A stretch of 20,102 nt of DNA from CBCXVS01 sp965178525 (GCA_965178525.1 CBCXVS010000125.1:1-20102), one strand, 5' to 3'. Positions 7,774-15,799 are shown, counted from the first letter of the stretch. The notes: generated by a model not told the origin, from the letters alone. Made by a program: numbers and translations.

Positions 7774-8748
7774 TCATCCTTCAACGAGATAACACGCCAC
7801 CCAATGATGCGGGGCGACTTCTTGCAACCCCGGCTCATCCCCGGAACATTGCGGCATGACAAAGGGACAGCGGGGATGAAAGTGGCAACCCGCAGGCGGA
7901 TTGAGAGCGCTGGGCACTTCGCCGGAAAGGACGAGAGCCTCTTTTTCCTCGTCGGGATGCGACGGCAGCGAGGCGGCAAACAGGGCCTGGGTGTAGGGAT
8001 GCAAGGGATGGGCGCAGAGTTCCAAACTGTCCGCCATCTCGACGATCTTGCCGAGATACATCACGGCAATGCGATGGCTGATACGGGCGACAGCGGCCAG
8101 ATCGTGCCCGATAAACAGGTAGCTGACGCCGAGCGTGCGCTGCAGTTCTTCCAGCAAGGTCATGATACACGCCCGGATGGAGACATCCAGGGCCGAGACG
8201 GGCTCGTCCAGAACGATGAGCTGCGCCTCGGTGGCCAGGGCCCGGGCGATGGCAATCCGCTGACGCTGTCCGCCGCTGAATTCGTGCGGGAAGAGCCGCA
8301 CCGCATCAGGCGCCAGCCCGACCAACTCCAGGACCTCCCCGACCCGGGCGCGGATGCCTTGGCGTGACAGATTCGTGTGGATTTCCAGCGGTTCGGCGAG
8401 AATATCGCCCACGCGCATACGCGGACTGAGCGAGCTATACGGATCCTGAAACACTACCTGCACCGACTTGCGATAGGCCATCAGATCCTGTTTTTGTAGC
8501 GTGGTGATATCCCGGCCGCGGAATTCGATAGCGCCGGCGGTGACCTCTTCTTGCGCCAGGATGAGCCTGGCCGTTGTCGTTTTGCCACAGCCGGATTCGC
8601 CGACCAGTCCCAGCGTCTCTCCGGGCGCAATGGCAAAGGTCACGCCATCCACCGCTTTCACCCACCCCTTGGCGCGTCCGAAGATCAGACCTGCCCCCAC
8701 GGGAAAATGTTTTTTCAGATCCTGAACGTCCAGCAACACATCAGTCAT
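7774..8748 (-). CDS. dppF: Peptide-type ABC transporter ATPase (DppF/OppF-like), intact
   Basis: The product has 324 residues from ATG 8748, chosen over an upstream in-frame ATG (8793) because AGGAGG lies six bases before it and it gives the usual N-terminus. This start overlaps the previous ATPase gene by eight bases, implying translational coupling. Walker A is GESGCGKTT (50-58), the ABC signature is SGGQR (158-162) and Walker B is LIVLDEP (177-183). The C-terminal oligopeptide domain has HPLHPYTQALFAASLP and conserved cysteines (CHFHPRC, then later PQC and ACYL), a pattern that can bind an Fe-S cluster in DppD/F proteins. It would energise uptake together with the dppD-like subunit. The symbol denotes family, not proven dipeptide specificity. 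Confidence 0.92.
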   Translation of the reverse strand: MTDVLLDVQDLKKHFPVGAGLIFGRAKGWVKAVDGVTFAIAPGETLGLVGESGCGKTTTARLILAQEEVTAGAIEFRGRDITTLQKQDLMAYRKSVQVVFQDPYSSLSPRMRVGDILAEPLEIHTNLSRQGIRARVGEVLELVGLAPDAVRLFPHEFSGGQRQRIAIARALATEAQLIVLDEPVSALDVSIRACIMTLLEELQRTLGVSYLFIGHDLAAVARISHRIAVMYLGKIVEMADSLELCAHPLHPYTQALFAASLPSHPDEEKEALVLSGEVPSALNPPAGCHFHPRCPFVMPQCSGDEPGLQEVAPHHWVACYLVEG

Positions 8749-9726
8749 GGCGCGCCTCCTGCACCGGCAACCAGCACCGGCTGACATGGCCATCGGCGAA
8801 GATCACATTCGCAGGTTCTTCGGCATGACAGCGCGGCGTGACCTCCGGACAGCGCGGCGCAAAGGCACACCCCGGCGGCAAATTGGCCAGATCCGGCGGC
8901 TGCCCCGGGATGGCATACAACGCCTCTTTGCTGCCGATCTTGGGTACGGATCGGAGCAAACCCTCGGTGTACGGATGTCTAGGGTGGTTGTAAATCTCCC
9001 GCACCAATCCCTGCTCAACGATTTTTCCGGCGTACATCACCGCCACCTTGTCGCACATCTTCGCCACGATGCCCAGATCATGCGTGACGAAAATCAACGC
9101 CACGCCGGTCTGCTGTTGCAGCTCTTTGAGGAGATTGAGGTATTGCAGTTGGATGGTGACATCAAGATTGGTGGTCGGTTCATCGGCAACAATGAGCTTG
9201 GGCCCCCCGGACAGCGCCGTCGCCCCGACGATGCGCTGCCGCATCCCGCCGCTCATTTGATGCGGGTACTCATGCATGCGTGCCTCCGGGGAGGGAATCC
9301 GCACCATCCTCAAGAGACTTTCGACCCGCTCCCGCAACGTCTGCTGCCGTAATCCCCGGGAAAATACGCCGGCTCCGCCACCTGGTCGAGGATCGTGAAG
9401 AGCGGATTCAGTGACGCCATCGGATCCTGCAAGATCATGGCCATATCCCGCCCCCGGATACGCCGCATTTCCGCCGGATTTTTCTGCATCAAATCTTCCC
9501 CGTCAAATTCGACGGTCCCACTCATCACCTGACCCGCCGGCGGCAAGAGCCGAAAGATGGCGTGACAAGTCGTGGTTTTGCCACACCCCGACTCCCCCAC
9601 CAGTCCCAGCGTCTCCCCCTCTGCTAAGCTGAAGCTGACGCCATCCACCGCCTTCACGGCCCGCTGCCCCCGAAAGCCAATAAAATATGCTTTAAGGTCG
9701 TTCACGCTTAACAAAGGCGTCGCCAT
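8741..9726 (-). pseudogene. dppD: Peptide-type ABC transporter ATPase (DppD/OppD-like), frameshifted
   Basis: Two abutting frames together make one normal ATPase. The 5' frame (9726 to about 9360) has Walker A GESGCGKTT and the Q-loop region ILQDPMASLNPLFTILDQV. The 3' frame (about 9360 to 8741) has the signature MSGGMRQR, Walker B LIVADEP and the cysteine-bearing C-terminal domain CAFAPRCPEVTPRC. The switch is in a run of short homopolymers, CCCCGGGAAAA at 9354-9364; adding one base there restores RGLRQQTLRERVESLL in one frame. The separate halves cannot make a working ATPase. The lesion may be real or an assembly error in the run. The gene starts next to heptamer repeats and overlaps the following ATPase gene by eight bases. 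Confidence 0.85.
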
Positions 9727-9730
9727 ATCT

Positions 9731-9758
9731 AGCTCTCAGCTCTCAGCTTTCAGCTTTT
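9731..9758. repeat. Heptamer tandem repeat, AGCTYTY x4
   Basis: Units AGCTCTC, AGCTCTC, AGCTTTC and AGCTTTT run without gaps. They begin five bases outside the dppD-like start codon, so on the minus strand they occupy the place where its ribosome-binding site should be. Short heptamer repeats of this type are known from intergenic DNA of cyanobacteria and some other bacteria. Confidence 0.8.
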
Positions 9759-9790
9759 AGGAATACCGGCTCATGGAATGCGCTTTTCTT

Positions 9791-9823
9791 CATTCCGCAT
9801 TCCGCATTCCGCATTCCGCATTC
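9791..9823. repeat. Heptamer tandem repeat, CATTCCG x4 plus a partial copy
   Basis: Four perfect CATTCCG units (9791-9818) are followed by CATTC. The array lies immediately downstream of the dppC-like stop (9827, minus strand) and only ~30 bases from a different heptamer array, so the whole dppC-dppD spacer is mostly repeat. Slippage could change the spacer length in steps of seven. Confidence 0.85.
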
Positions 9824-9826
9824 GAC

Positions 9827-10747
9827 TCATTGGTTGCGCAACTGCGGATCCAGCCGTACCCGCAACCAGTCGCCCAGAAGGTTGGTCGCCAAGACCAACA
9901 GCATGATGCACAGACCCGGAAAAACGGATACCCACCATTTACCGGCGATGAGCGGACCGCGTCCTTCTGCCATCATCAGGCCCCAAGCCGGTTTGGGCGG
10001 CGGCACGCCCACACCTAAAAAGCTCAGAGACGCCTCGATGATAATGGCCACGCCAATGGTCAAGCTGAAGAGCACCATGACCGTATTCAACACGTTGGGG
10101 AGAATGTGACGACGTATGATGCGGAACGTACTGGCCCCGGTCACCTGCGCCAACTGCACGAACTGCCGTTCCCGCAAGCTGAGCACCTGGCCGCGGATGA
10201 TCCGCGCATACTGGCTCCAGAACACTACGCCCAGAATCACCACAATGTTCCACAGACTGGGTTTTAACACCGAGGCCAGGAAGATGGCGAAGATCAGCGT
10301 CGGTAGCGCCATTCAGGCATCGGTGATGCGCATGATGACCTGGTCGCACCAGCCCCGCAAATAGCCGGCCAAAATACCCAGCGTGGTGCCGATGGCGCCA
10401 GCGACCAGTGTGCCAATGACCCCCACGAGCAACGAGACGCGGGCGCCATAGATCAGGCGGCTGAGGATATCTCGGCTATGAAAATCGGTGCCAAGCGGCG
10501 TGCCCAGACTGCCACCCTTCATCCAGAAAGGCGGGAGATAACTGCGCACGGGCCGGCCGGAGGCGGATTTGACGGACACTTCCGGGTCGTGCGGCGCCAG
10601 GAAATCGGCAAAAGTAGCCACCAAGATGATGATCACAAGGATCAGAAGAGGGCCGAACGGGGCGTCCCGTAGCCATTGCCACACACGCTGCGAGGGGTGT
10701 GGGCGTTGGGCCGTCGGCTCCGGTTGGGTCACGGTGCGCAGGGCCAT
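9827..10747 (-). pseudogene. dppC: Peptide-type ABC permease (DppC/OppC-like) with in-frame TGA
   Basis: The 307-codon frame starts at ATG 10747, seven bases after the dppB-like stop. It is interrupted by one TGA at 10315-10313 (codon 145) and otherwise reads normally. Before the stop come the N-terminal membrane segment (PLLILVIIILVATFADFLAP) and LGTDFHSRDILSRLIYGAR. After it come MALPTLIFAIFLASVL, the ATPase-contacting EAA loop (LRERQFVQLAQVTGAS...ILPNV), ASLSFLGVG and a last membrane segment. The stop sits in RITDA-*-MALP, where a tryptophan or leucine is usual, so TGG to TGA by one transition is the simplest origin. TGA is a normal stop for several neighbours, so recoding is unlikely. It would pair with DppB to form the inner-membrane channel if intact. 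Confidence 0.85.
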
Positions 10748-10754
10748 GAGTTCT

Positions 10755-11687
10755 CTACCTCGCCAGTCGGATGCGCGGGTCGACGTACGCATACAGGATA
10801 TCGATGATCAGGTTGACCAGCACAATCATCGAGCCGGCCATGAGCACGACGCCCTGCACCACCGGAAAATCACGGCTCAAAAGCCCCTCCATCAGCAGAC
10901 GTCCGACACCGGGCCAGGAAAAGATCACCTCCACCACCACCGCCACATTGATCATGACGACCAGTTGGATCCCCGCCAGCGTGAGAATCGGGATCATGGC
11001 GTTGCGGAAGGCGTGTTTGGCAATGACCACCCACTCCGGGACGCCCTTGAAGCGGGCCAATTTTACATAGTCGCTGCCCAGAACTTCGAGCATACTGGAG
11101 CGGGTCAGCCGCAGCATGGAGCCGGCAAAATACCACCCCAGGGCGAAAGCCGGCATGACGAGAAACCGCAGCTCGAACTGTTGGCTCTTGCCGAGGATCG
11201 GCAGCCACCGTAAATACACGCCAAAGAGTAGGATCAAGACCAGGGCCACGAAGAAACCGGGGATCGACAAGCCCATGAGCGCGATGAGCTTGCCGATACT
11301 GTCCCACCAGGTATTCACCCGCACAGCCGACATGATGCCCAAGGGAACACCGATGCAGACCGAGATCAAGATACCGGCCAAGGCGAGTTGCAGCGAATTG
11401 GGCAGGCGTCGGAAGTAGATGTCCCGAACGGACATGTTGAACTGGACAGAGCGGCCGAAATCTCCCTGTACGACGTTGCCGATAAACCTGCCATATTGCG
11501 CGATATAGGACTTGTCCAGGCCCTATTGCGTGCGCAACGCGGCCAAGTCCTCCGGTCTGACGCCGGGATAATCGCTCATCAATAAGGCCGGGTCACCGGT
11601 AAACCGGACCACGGTAAAGACAATCACCGTCAAGAGCCAGAGCGTAATGATGCTGTAGATCATGCGCTGCAGGATAAATTGTTTCAT
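10755..11687 (-). pseudogene. dppB: Peptide-type ABC permease (DppB/OppB-like) with in-frame TAG
   Basis: ATG 11687 opens a 311-codon frame, 36 bases after the binding-protein stop. It begins MKQFILQRMIYSIITLWLLT, the usual first membrane helix. A TAG at 11525-11523 (codon 55) interrupts ...LAALRTQ-*-GLDKSYIAQYG; family members usually have leucine there, so TTG to TAG is the simplest change. Downstream all is normal: GDFGRSVQF, several membrane helices, the EAA loop (SDYVKLARFKGVPEWVVIAK...) and the typical C-terminus DILYAYVDPRIRL. A product restarted at the internal ATG 11435 would lack the first helix. Gene order (binding protein, B, C, D, F) is the classical dpp/opp order. Confidence 0.87.
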
Positions 11688-11723
11688 CGCCGCATCTACC
11701 TTCCGAGCTGCCCTGCCCGCGTC

Positions 11724-13388
11724 CTATTTTTTGGCCTGCAATCTGAAGTCCTCGGGAGGATCTGGCAAGGCCGTCATCGGGATTTGGATGTAGTCGTCGG
11801 GCTTCCCTCCGATGCGCGGTCCCACCCCCAGCGTAAACGAGTTGATGTAGATGGGGACGTACATGTACTCGTCCAGCACGATGTTCTGCGCTTGCGTGAC
11901 CAGATCATTGCGTTCCTTCAGGTCGAGACTGGCCTGGTAGCGCTTCCACAGGTCTTCGACCCGTTGATCGCAAATAAACGAATACGACCCACCGCATCGC
12001 ATCCAGTTATCCACGTAGAGCGAGGCATCGCCGGCGATCATCGAGATCGACATGACAATCTGCCGCCCCGGAAACCCCTTGTGTCCATACCCCGCCTGCG
12101 GTTTCCCCTCCAGTAATTTCTGGTAGTACACCGGCTGCTCCATCACGTTCATCTCACTCCGAATGCCAATCTCGCGCAACTGCTCCATGACCCGAAGACT
12201 CAACGACTCCACCGCCGGAAACGGCGTGAACCAATCGATCTTGAAGCCCTCGCCATAGCCCGCTTCCGCCATCAAGCGCTTGGCCTCTTGAAGCTGATAC
12301 TCTCCGGGTGGTTTCTGCACCGCGCCGGGCCACTCCGGCGGAATAAAATTGCCCCATGGAATCGCCATCCCCGCCGTCTCCTGCTCCGCCAGAAACTGCC
12401 GGTCCAGCGCCAGGCTCACCGCTTGGCGCACCCGCACGTCGTGAAACGGACTCTTGGGATCGTCCATGTCGGGGAACATGAGCCAGAAGGGGGCGGAGTT
12501 GTTGGGATGATAGCGCAACTGCGGATCGTCGATCACCGACTGCAACAGCTCGCCGGTGATGAAATAGACAAAATCGGCCTCGCCGCTCTTGAGGGCGGCC
12601 ACGCGCACGGGCAACTCCCGTACGCCGCGCGAAATGATGGTTTTGGCGTGTGGCACTTTGCGCCAGTAGTCGGTAAAGGCGCGGAACTCGACCTCGATGC
12701 CAGGCTCTTGCCGCACGAATTGATAGGGTCCGGCACCAATGGGCGCTTTGGCGAAATTCTCATCGCGCTCCGCCTGAGTCGCGCCCAGCGACTGGTAGTA
12801 ATGCTTCGGGATAATGATCCCAGCGCCACTGGCCGTGGTGCCATAGTACAGAAGGAAATCGATGAAGGGTTCCTTGAAGTGGAACGTCACAGTATGGTCG
12901 TCCACCCGTTCGACCCGCTCCGTTCGGTCGTGCAGATAAGTGGCGTTCATGCCGTGGTAATTTTCGTAGGAGAATTTCACGTCCTCCGCGGTCACGGGTT
13001 CCCCATGATGGAACGTCGCGCCTTCCCGCAGCCGCACAGTCGCGGTCTTGAAGTCGGGACTCATGTTATAGAAGTCGGCTAAAGCGTAGCCATAGACATT
13101 GCCGTGCGACCCTTTAATCATGTTGTCGTGCAACTTCCACAGCAGCTCATAGGCCATGGTCGCGGGAATTTCTTGGGGATTTAGCCATTTCGGCGAGAGA
13201 CTCACATGTACGGCGATCGTGAGCTTGCCGTCGGGCTGCCGGGAGCGGTCGGTATCGATGATGGCGTCCGCAATGGGGGGGTGGACGGCCATCTCCGCCG
13301 CCGAGGTGAACGAGGCGCAAAGGCAACACCATATGAGTGTGACACCGTACACAGTGGGCAGTCGCATGAGCCGATGATACAACCCCAT
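11724..13388 (-). CDS. Peptide/nickel-type ABC transporter substrate-binding protein (family 5), intact
   Basis: The 554-residue protein starts at ATG 13388 with GGAGG (13400-13396) seven bases upstream. Residues ~8-30 form an export signal (hydrophobic VYGVTLIWCCLCASFTSA, probable cut before AEM). The mature part is an SBP_bac_5 protein with the family signature region GATFHHGEPVTAEDVKFSYE, GAGPYQFV, VRQAVSLALDRQFL and AKRLMAEAGYGEGFKI. It would bind oligopeptides or a related solute in the periplasm and deliver it to the DppBC-like permeases encoded next. Ligand specificity cannot be read from the sequence. A 12-bp dyad, CCGGACCTCCGG (13391-13402), overlaps the ribosome-binding site and could hide it. 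It ends in TAG. Confidence 0.92.
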   Translation of the reverse strand: MGLYHRLMRLPTVYGVTLIWCCLCASFTSAAEMAVHPPIADAIIDTDRSRQPDGKLTIAVHVSLSPKWLNPQEIPATMAYELLWKLHDNMIKGSHGNVYGYALADFYNMSPDFKTATVRLREGATFHHGEPVTAEDVKFSYENYHGMNATYLHDRTERVERVDDHTVTFHFKEPFIDFLLYYGTTASGAGIIIPKHYYQSLGATQAERDENFAKAPIGAGPYQFVRQEPGIEVEFRAFTDYWRKVPHAKTIISRGVRELPVRVAALKSGEADFVYFITGELLQSVIDDPQLRYHPNNSAPFWLMFPDMDDPKSPFHDVRVRQAVSLALDRQFLAEQETAGMAIPWGNFIPPEWPGAVQKPPGEYQLQEAKRLMAEAGYGEGFKIDWFTPFPAVESLSLRVMEQLREIGIRSEMNVMEQPVYYQKLLEGKPQAGYGHKGFPGRQIVMSISMIAGDASLYVDNWMRCGGSYSFICDQRVEDLWKRYQASLDLKERNDLVTQAQNIVLDEYMYVPIYINSFTLGVGPRIGGKPDDYIQIPMTALPDPPEDFRLQAKK

Positions 13389-13540
13389 ATCCGGACCTCC
13401 GGTTCTGGTATAAAAGAACGAGTTAACATCCGCCCGGACATGTCTCAGATCGAAAATAGCCTCAGGGCCATGCAGGAGCCATCGTAGGGGATCTCGGCCT
13501 GGCTGTCAATATCTTATCGCATCTCGCCAGGCGCTCGGGA

Positions 13541-13569
13541 TTGTCGCCGCGCCGTTACTGTGCTAGAGT
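13541..13569 (+). promoter_or_regulatory. Candidate sigma-70 promoter for the cupredoxin gene
   Basis: TTGTCG (13541-13546), 17 bases, then TAGAGT (13564-13569) preceded by TGC, an extended -10. It lies ~80 bases upstream of the cupredoxin start. The rest of 13389-13647 must also hold the minus-strand promoter of the transporter operon, but I see no clear match for it. Confidence 0.45.
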
Positions 13570-13647
13570 CGGTCCAGCCGATGTCAACATGCCGTATAGG
13601 AGCCAGCGTGGGGGGATGATCTATTGAAGCTGAGAGCAGGCAGAAAC

Positions 13648-14106
13648 ATGCCGGCAAGGACGGGCGTGACAGGGTGGCAGATTTGGCTTTATATGGTGCT
13701 GAGCATCTGCGTCTTGGTCGCCTGTGGCAGGGATGACCCCGTCAAGGAGACCGCCCCCCCGGCCGCTTCACCTGCCACCGAGCAGACCGCCGAGCCGCCG
13801 GGAAAAGCCGCCAACGTTGTCGATGTCACTTTGTCCTTCATTGCGCCACGAATTCGCCCGGACCCCATTGTTGTGCAGGTCGGCGAACCCGTGCAGTTCA
13901 ACGTCAGCAGCGCCGATACCCGGCACACCTTTGTGATCGAAGCCTTTGGCATCGAGGTCGAGGTGCCGCAGAAGTCCCTGAACGAAACGGTCACGACCAA
14001 AGTCGTTATCCCCAAAGAGGCCGGCACGTTTCGTGTATTTTGCCGCGTGCACGAGCGGCTGCCAATGGAGGGAGAATTGGTGGTCAAAGATAGCGCCAAG
14101 CAATAG
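13648..14106 (+). CDS. Cupredoxin-domain lipoprotein
   Basis: The product has 152 residues from ATG 13648 (AGCAGG upstream); an in-frame TTG at 13624 with a G-rich leader is an alternative start. The N-terminus is a lipoprotein signal: a hydrophobic stretch ending LSICVLVAC, with the lipobox cysteine near residue 27. A Pro/Ala/Glu-rich linker follows, then a cupredoxin fold of ~95 residues (VTLSFIAPRIRPDPIVVQVG...). Likely type 1 copper ligands are His in TRHTFVIEAF and the Cys, His and Met of FCRVHERLPM. The protein should be lipid-anchored facing the periplasm and carry electrons or copper. It is divergent from the peptide operon, with no other redox gene beside it to suggest a partner. It ends in TAG. 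Confidence 0.85.
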   Translation: MPARTGVTGWQIWLYMVLSICVLVACGRDDPVKETAPPAASPATEQTAEPPGKAANVVDVTLSFIAPRIRPDPIVVQVGEPVQFNVSSADTRHTFVIEAFGIEVEVPQKSLNETVTTKVVIPKEAGTFRVFCRVHERLPMEGELVVKDSAKQ

Positions 14107-14194
14107 GCGGCCATGGTTGACTGCATGATCGTGCAGCAGGTTTTGCATGCCATGCCGTTATGAGCAGCAACTACCTGTAGATTAAGGTCTGTTT

Positions 14195-14641
14195 CTAGAG
14201 TAGAAGTATAAGGGTGAATATATATGATACTGCTCTATTAATTAGAAGTAATAATTTTCCCCAATACCATTTATCTTTAGTCCAATACACAGTACGTCTA
14301 AAATCTAATATAGATAGGTAGTCTTTTAAAGTAAAAGTTAAGAATATTGAAAAAAATCCAACAATGAATCCAATAAGGCCCAATGTTTCGTACAATTTTG
14401 ACACACCACTACGAAACATAGTAAAAATAGATGACACAACTAACATATACGATAAGGCAATAGTTCTTGAAATATGGTCTTTTCTCCTTACTGAAAGAGT
14501 CGATATATACATACCATCTGCGTCGAAAGCTGCTCCTGGTTCTAAAATTTTTCTGGTATCATTTTCGAATGCTAAGTCCTAAAATACTTCCAATATGACT
14601 AAAGCGATAGTTCCCAAAACAATCTTTACATATACTTCCAT
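14195..14641 (-). pseudogene. Small membrane protein with in-frame TAG, function unknown
   Basis: The frame runs from ATG 14641 to TAG 14197-14195. Codon 21 is TAG (14581-14579) in the middle of MEVYVKIVLGTIALVILEVF-*-DLAFENDTRK. An internal ATG (14512) would start a 105-residue product, but no SD is evident at either ATG. Hydrophobic segments lie near the N-terminus, at ALSYMLVVSSIFTMF, at GLIGFIVGFFSIFLTFTL and at the C-terminal SYIFTLILLL, so an intact product would span the membrane about four times. The DNA is visibly AT-rich compared with both sides, a sign of foreign origin. I do not recognise the family. The frame before the stop is protein-like, so I favour a broken gene over a chance extension. 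Confidence 0.45.
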
Positions 14642-14715
14642 TTAGATAACACGTACATAGAGGGTGACTTCGTGAACACACCTAGCCGTATCCTTCCCAT
14701 GTGTAAACGTAACAT

Positions 14716-15084
14716 CTATGGGTTGGCTATCAGAATGCTCTCCCCCCCCCTGCTGACTTTTACCAGAAATTGTGGAGAAGAATTTGTGAGAAGAGACCCT
14801 GGCGGATGCTTGGGGATAATAATACCATTAGGTGTCGGTTCCTCGTCAAAATGTTGAAATTCAAGGGTACTAGGGCCTTCATGGTATGCTGGCATGCTTC
14901 TGATTTCCAGTACATACTGATGCATACCACCCCGCCCTGTACCCAAAATGTCTATCTTCATGTCTGCCCCTGATGAAGACTTTCCTATCTCATAAGGCTT
15001 AATAGATGCCTGAAGCCGGAAAAGATGGCATTCAGGGCGTTCTTCTCTCATTTTTGAAATGATAGAACTCGTACTGCCTTCCAC
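14716..15084 (-). CDS. Hypothetical protein, 122 residues
   Basis: The start is GTG 15084 with AAAGG six bases upstream. It begins one base after a TGA (15088-15086) that closes another open frame, an arrangement typical of coupled genes. The sequence looks like a real globular, beta-rich protein (PECHLFRLQASIKPYEIGKS, GGMHQYVLEIRSMPAYHEG, PNGIIIPKHPPGSLL) with no signal or membrane segment. The last residues cross a run of eight G on the minus strand (C8 at 14742-14749), so the C-terminus may have shifted frame. No family recognised. The ORFs on the opposite strand here are unconvincing. No terminator is seen. Confidence 0.45.
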   Translation of the reverse strand: MEGSTSSIISKMREERPECHLFRLQASIKPYEIGKSSSGADMKIDILGTGRGGMHQYVLEIRSMPAYHEGPSTLEFQHFDEEPTPNGIIIPKHPPGSLLTNSSPQFLVKVSRGGESILIANP

Positions 15085-15223
15085 ATCATACCTTTCTGAT
15101 ACACATCCCCTTGTAACGTGGATTGATGTGCTTCAGCTCCGGGCTCAGGTTACTTACCTCGGCCCGCTCCCTGGCCAGGAAGCGGGAGAAAGACGTATCC
15201 CTCAATTCAAACGTGATGTGGTA

Positions 15224-15799
15224 CTAGCCCTGTCCCCCGGCGTTGAACGCCATGGCCGGTTCGGGCGCAACCGAGCTGCCCTTACCCAAGTTGTCCCACC
15301 GTTGCCGCATCGCCTGCGCCGAACGCTCGACACGCACCTGCATGGTGACGTCATCCTCGGTGCCGACATCACGCGTCAGACAGCAATACTCTAGCGAGAT
15401 GCCATTGGGGTCCTTAAAGTAGATGGATTTGGCCCACTCGTGGTCCACGACATCCGTCACCTCGACGCCCTGCGCCATCAGTTCCTCACGCTTCGCCTCC
15501 AGCCCGGTCTCGGAGCCGGCCTCAAAGGCAAAGTGATAAAAGCTGCCGGGGACGCCCAGCCCGTCGTTGATTCCGGCGTCGTAGTCGGCCGGAATGCCCG
15601 CCGCGCCCTGCGGCTCCATAAAGGCCAGGAGCTGGTCTCGCCCCGTGTCAAAGAAGATGTGCCGGATCTGGCCGCCCTCGGTGAGCTTGAGAATGTCGCA
15701 ACGCACGGCCTTGAAGCCCATGACGCGCTCGTAGAAATCACGCGTCTTGTCCAGATCGAGTGTGGAGAGTCCAATGTGAGAAAACCCCTTGTGTGACAT
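15224..15799 (-). CDS. VOC-superfamily (glyoxalase/dioxygenase-like) protein
   Basis: The product has 191 residues from ATG 15799, chosen over the longer in-frame start at 15841 because GAGGGG lies just upstream and the domain begins at once (SHKGFSHIGLSTLDLDKTRD). It shows two beta-alpha-beta-beta-beta halves. Likely metal ligands are His in FSHIGLST, His in SFYHFAFE and Glu in NGISLEYCCL. The typical DLDKTRDFYERVMGF and AKSIYFKDPNGISLEY phrases support a glyoxalase/bleomycin-resistance/type I dioxygenase fold. The ~35-residue tail (RSAQAMRQRWDNLGKG...) lies beyond the domain. The reaction cannot be assigned. It ends in TAG, after which the frame stays open for another 45 codons. It sits downstream of the HAD gene but is separated from it by a terminator-like hairpin. 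Confidence 0.85.
   Translation of the reverse strand: MSHKGFSHIGLSTLDLDKTRDFYERVMGFKAVRCDILKLTEGGQIRHIFFDTGRDQLLAFMEPQGAAGIPADYDAGINDGLGVPGSFYHFAFEAGSETGLEAKREELMAQGVEVTDVVDHEWAKSIYFKDPNGISLEYCCLTRDVGTEDDVTMQVRVERSAQAMRQRWDNLGKGSSVAPEPAMAFNAGGQG

Noticed and set aside
7771..9352. Plus-strand ORFs of ~200 codons opposite the ATPase genes
   Set aside because: Mirror frames of conserved ATPase sequence on the coding strand.
9354..9364. Programmed frameshift in dppD
   Set aside because: The run lacks the usual slippery heptamer form, and ATPases of this family are made from one frame. A mutation or base error is simpler.
9731..9823. CRISPR array
   Set aside because: The repeats are contiguous heptamers without spacers and no cas gene is present.
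10313..10315. TGA in dppC as recoded tryptophan or selenocysteine
   Set aside because: TGA is a normal stop in many neighbours, no SECIS-like structure is apparent, and the family has no selenocysteine here.
10569..11213. 214-codon plus-strand ORF
   Set aside because: His/Arg-rich antisense frame across the two permease genes, with no domain.
12288..13082. 264-codon plus-strand ORF
   Set aside because: Antisense to the intact binding-protein gene, with no recognisable motif or ribosome-binding site.
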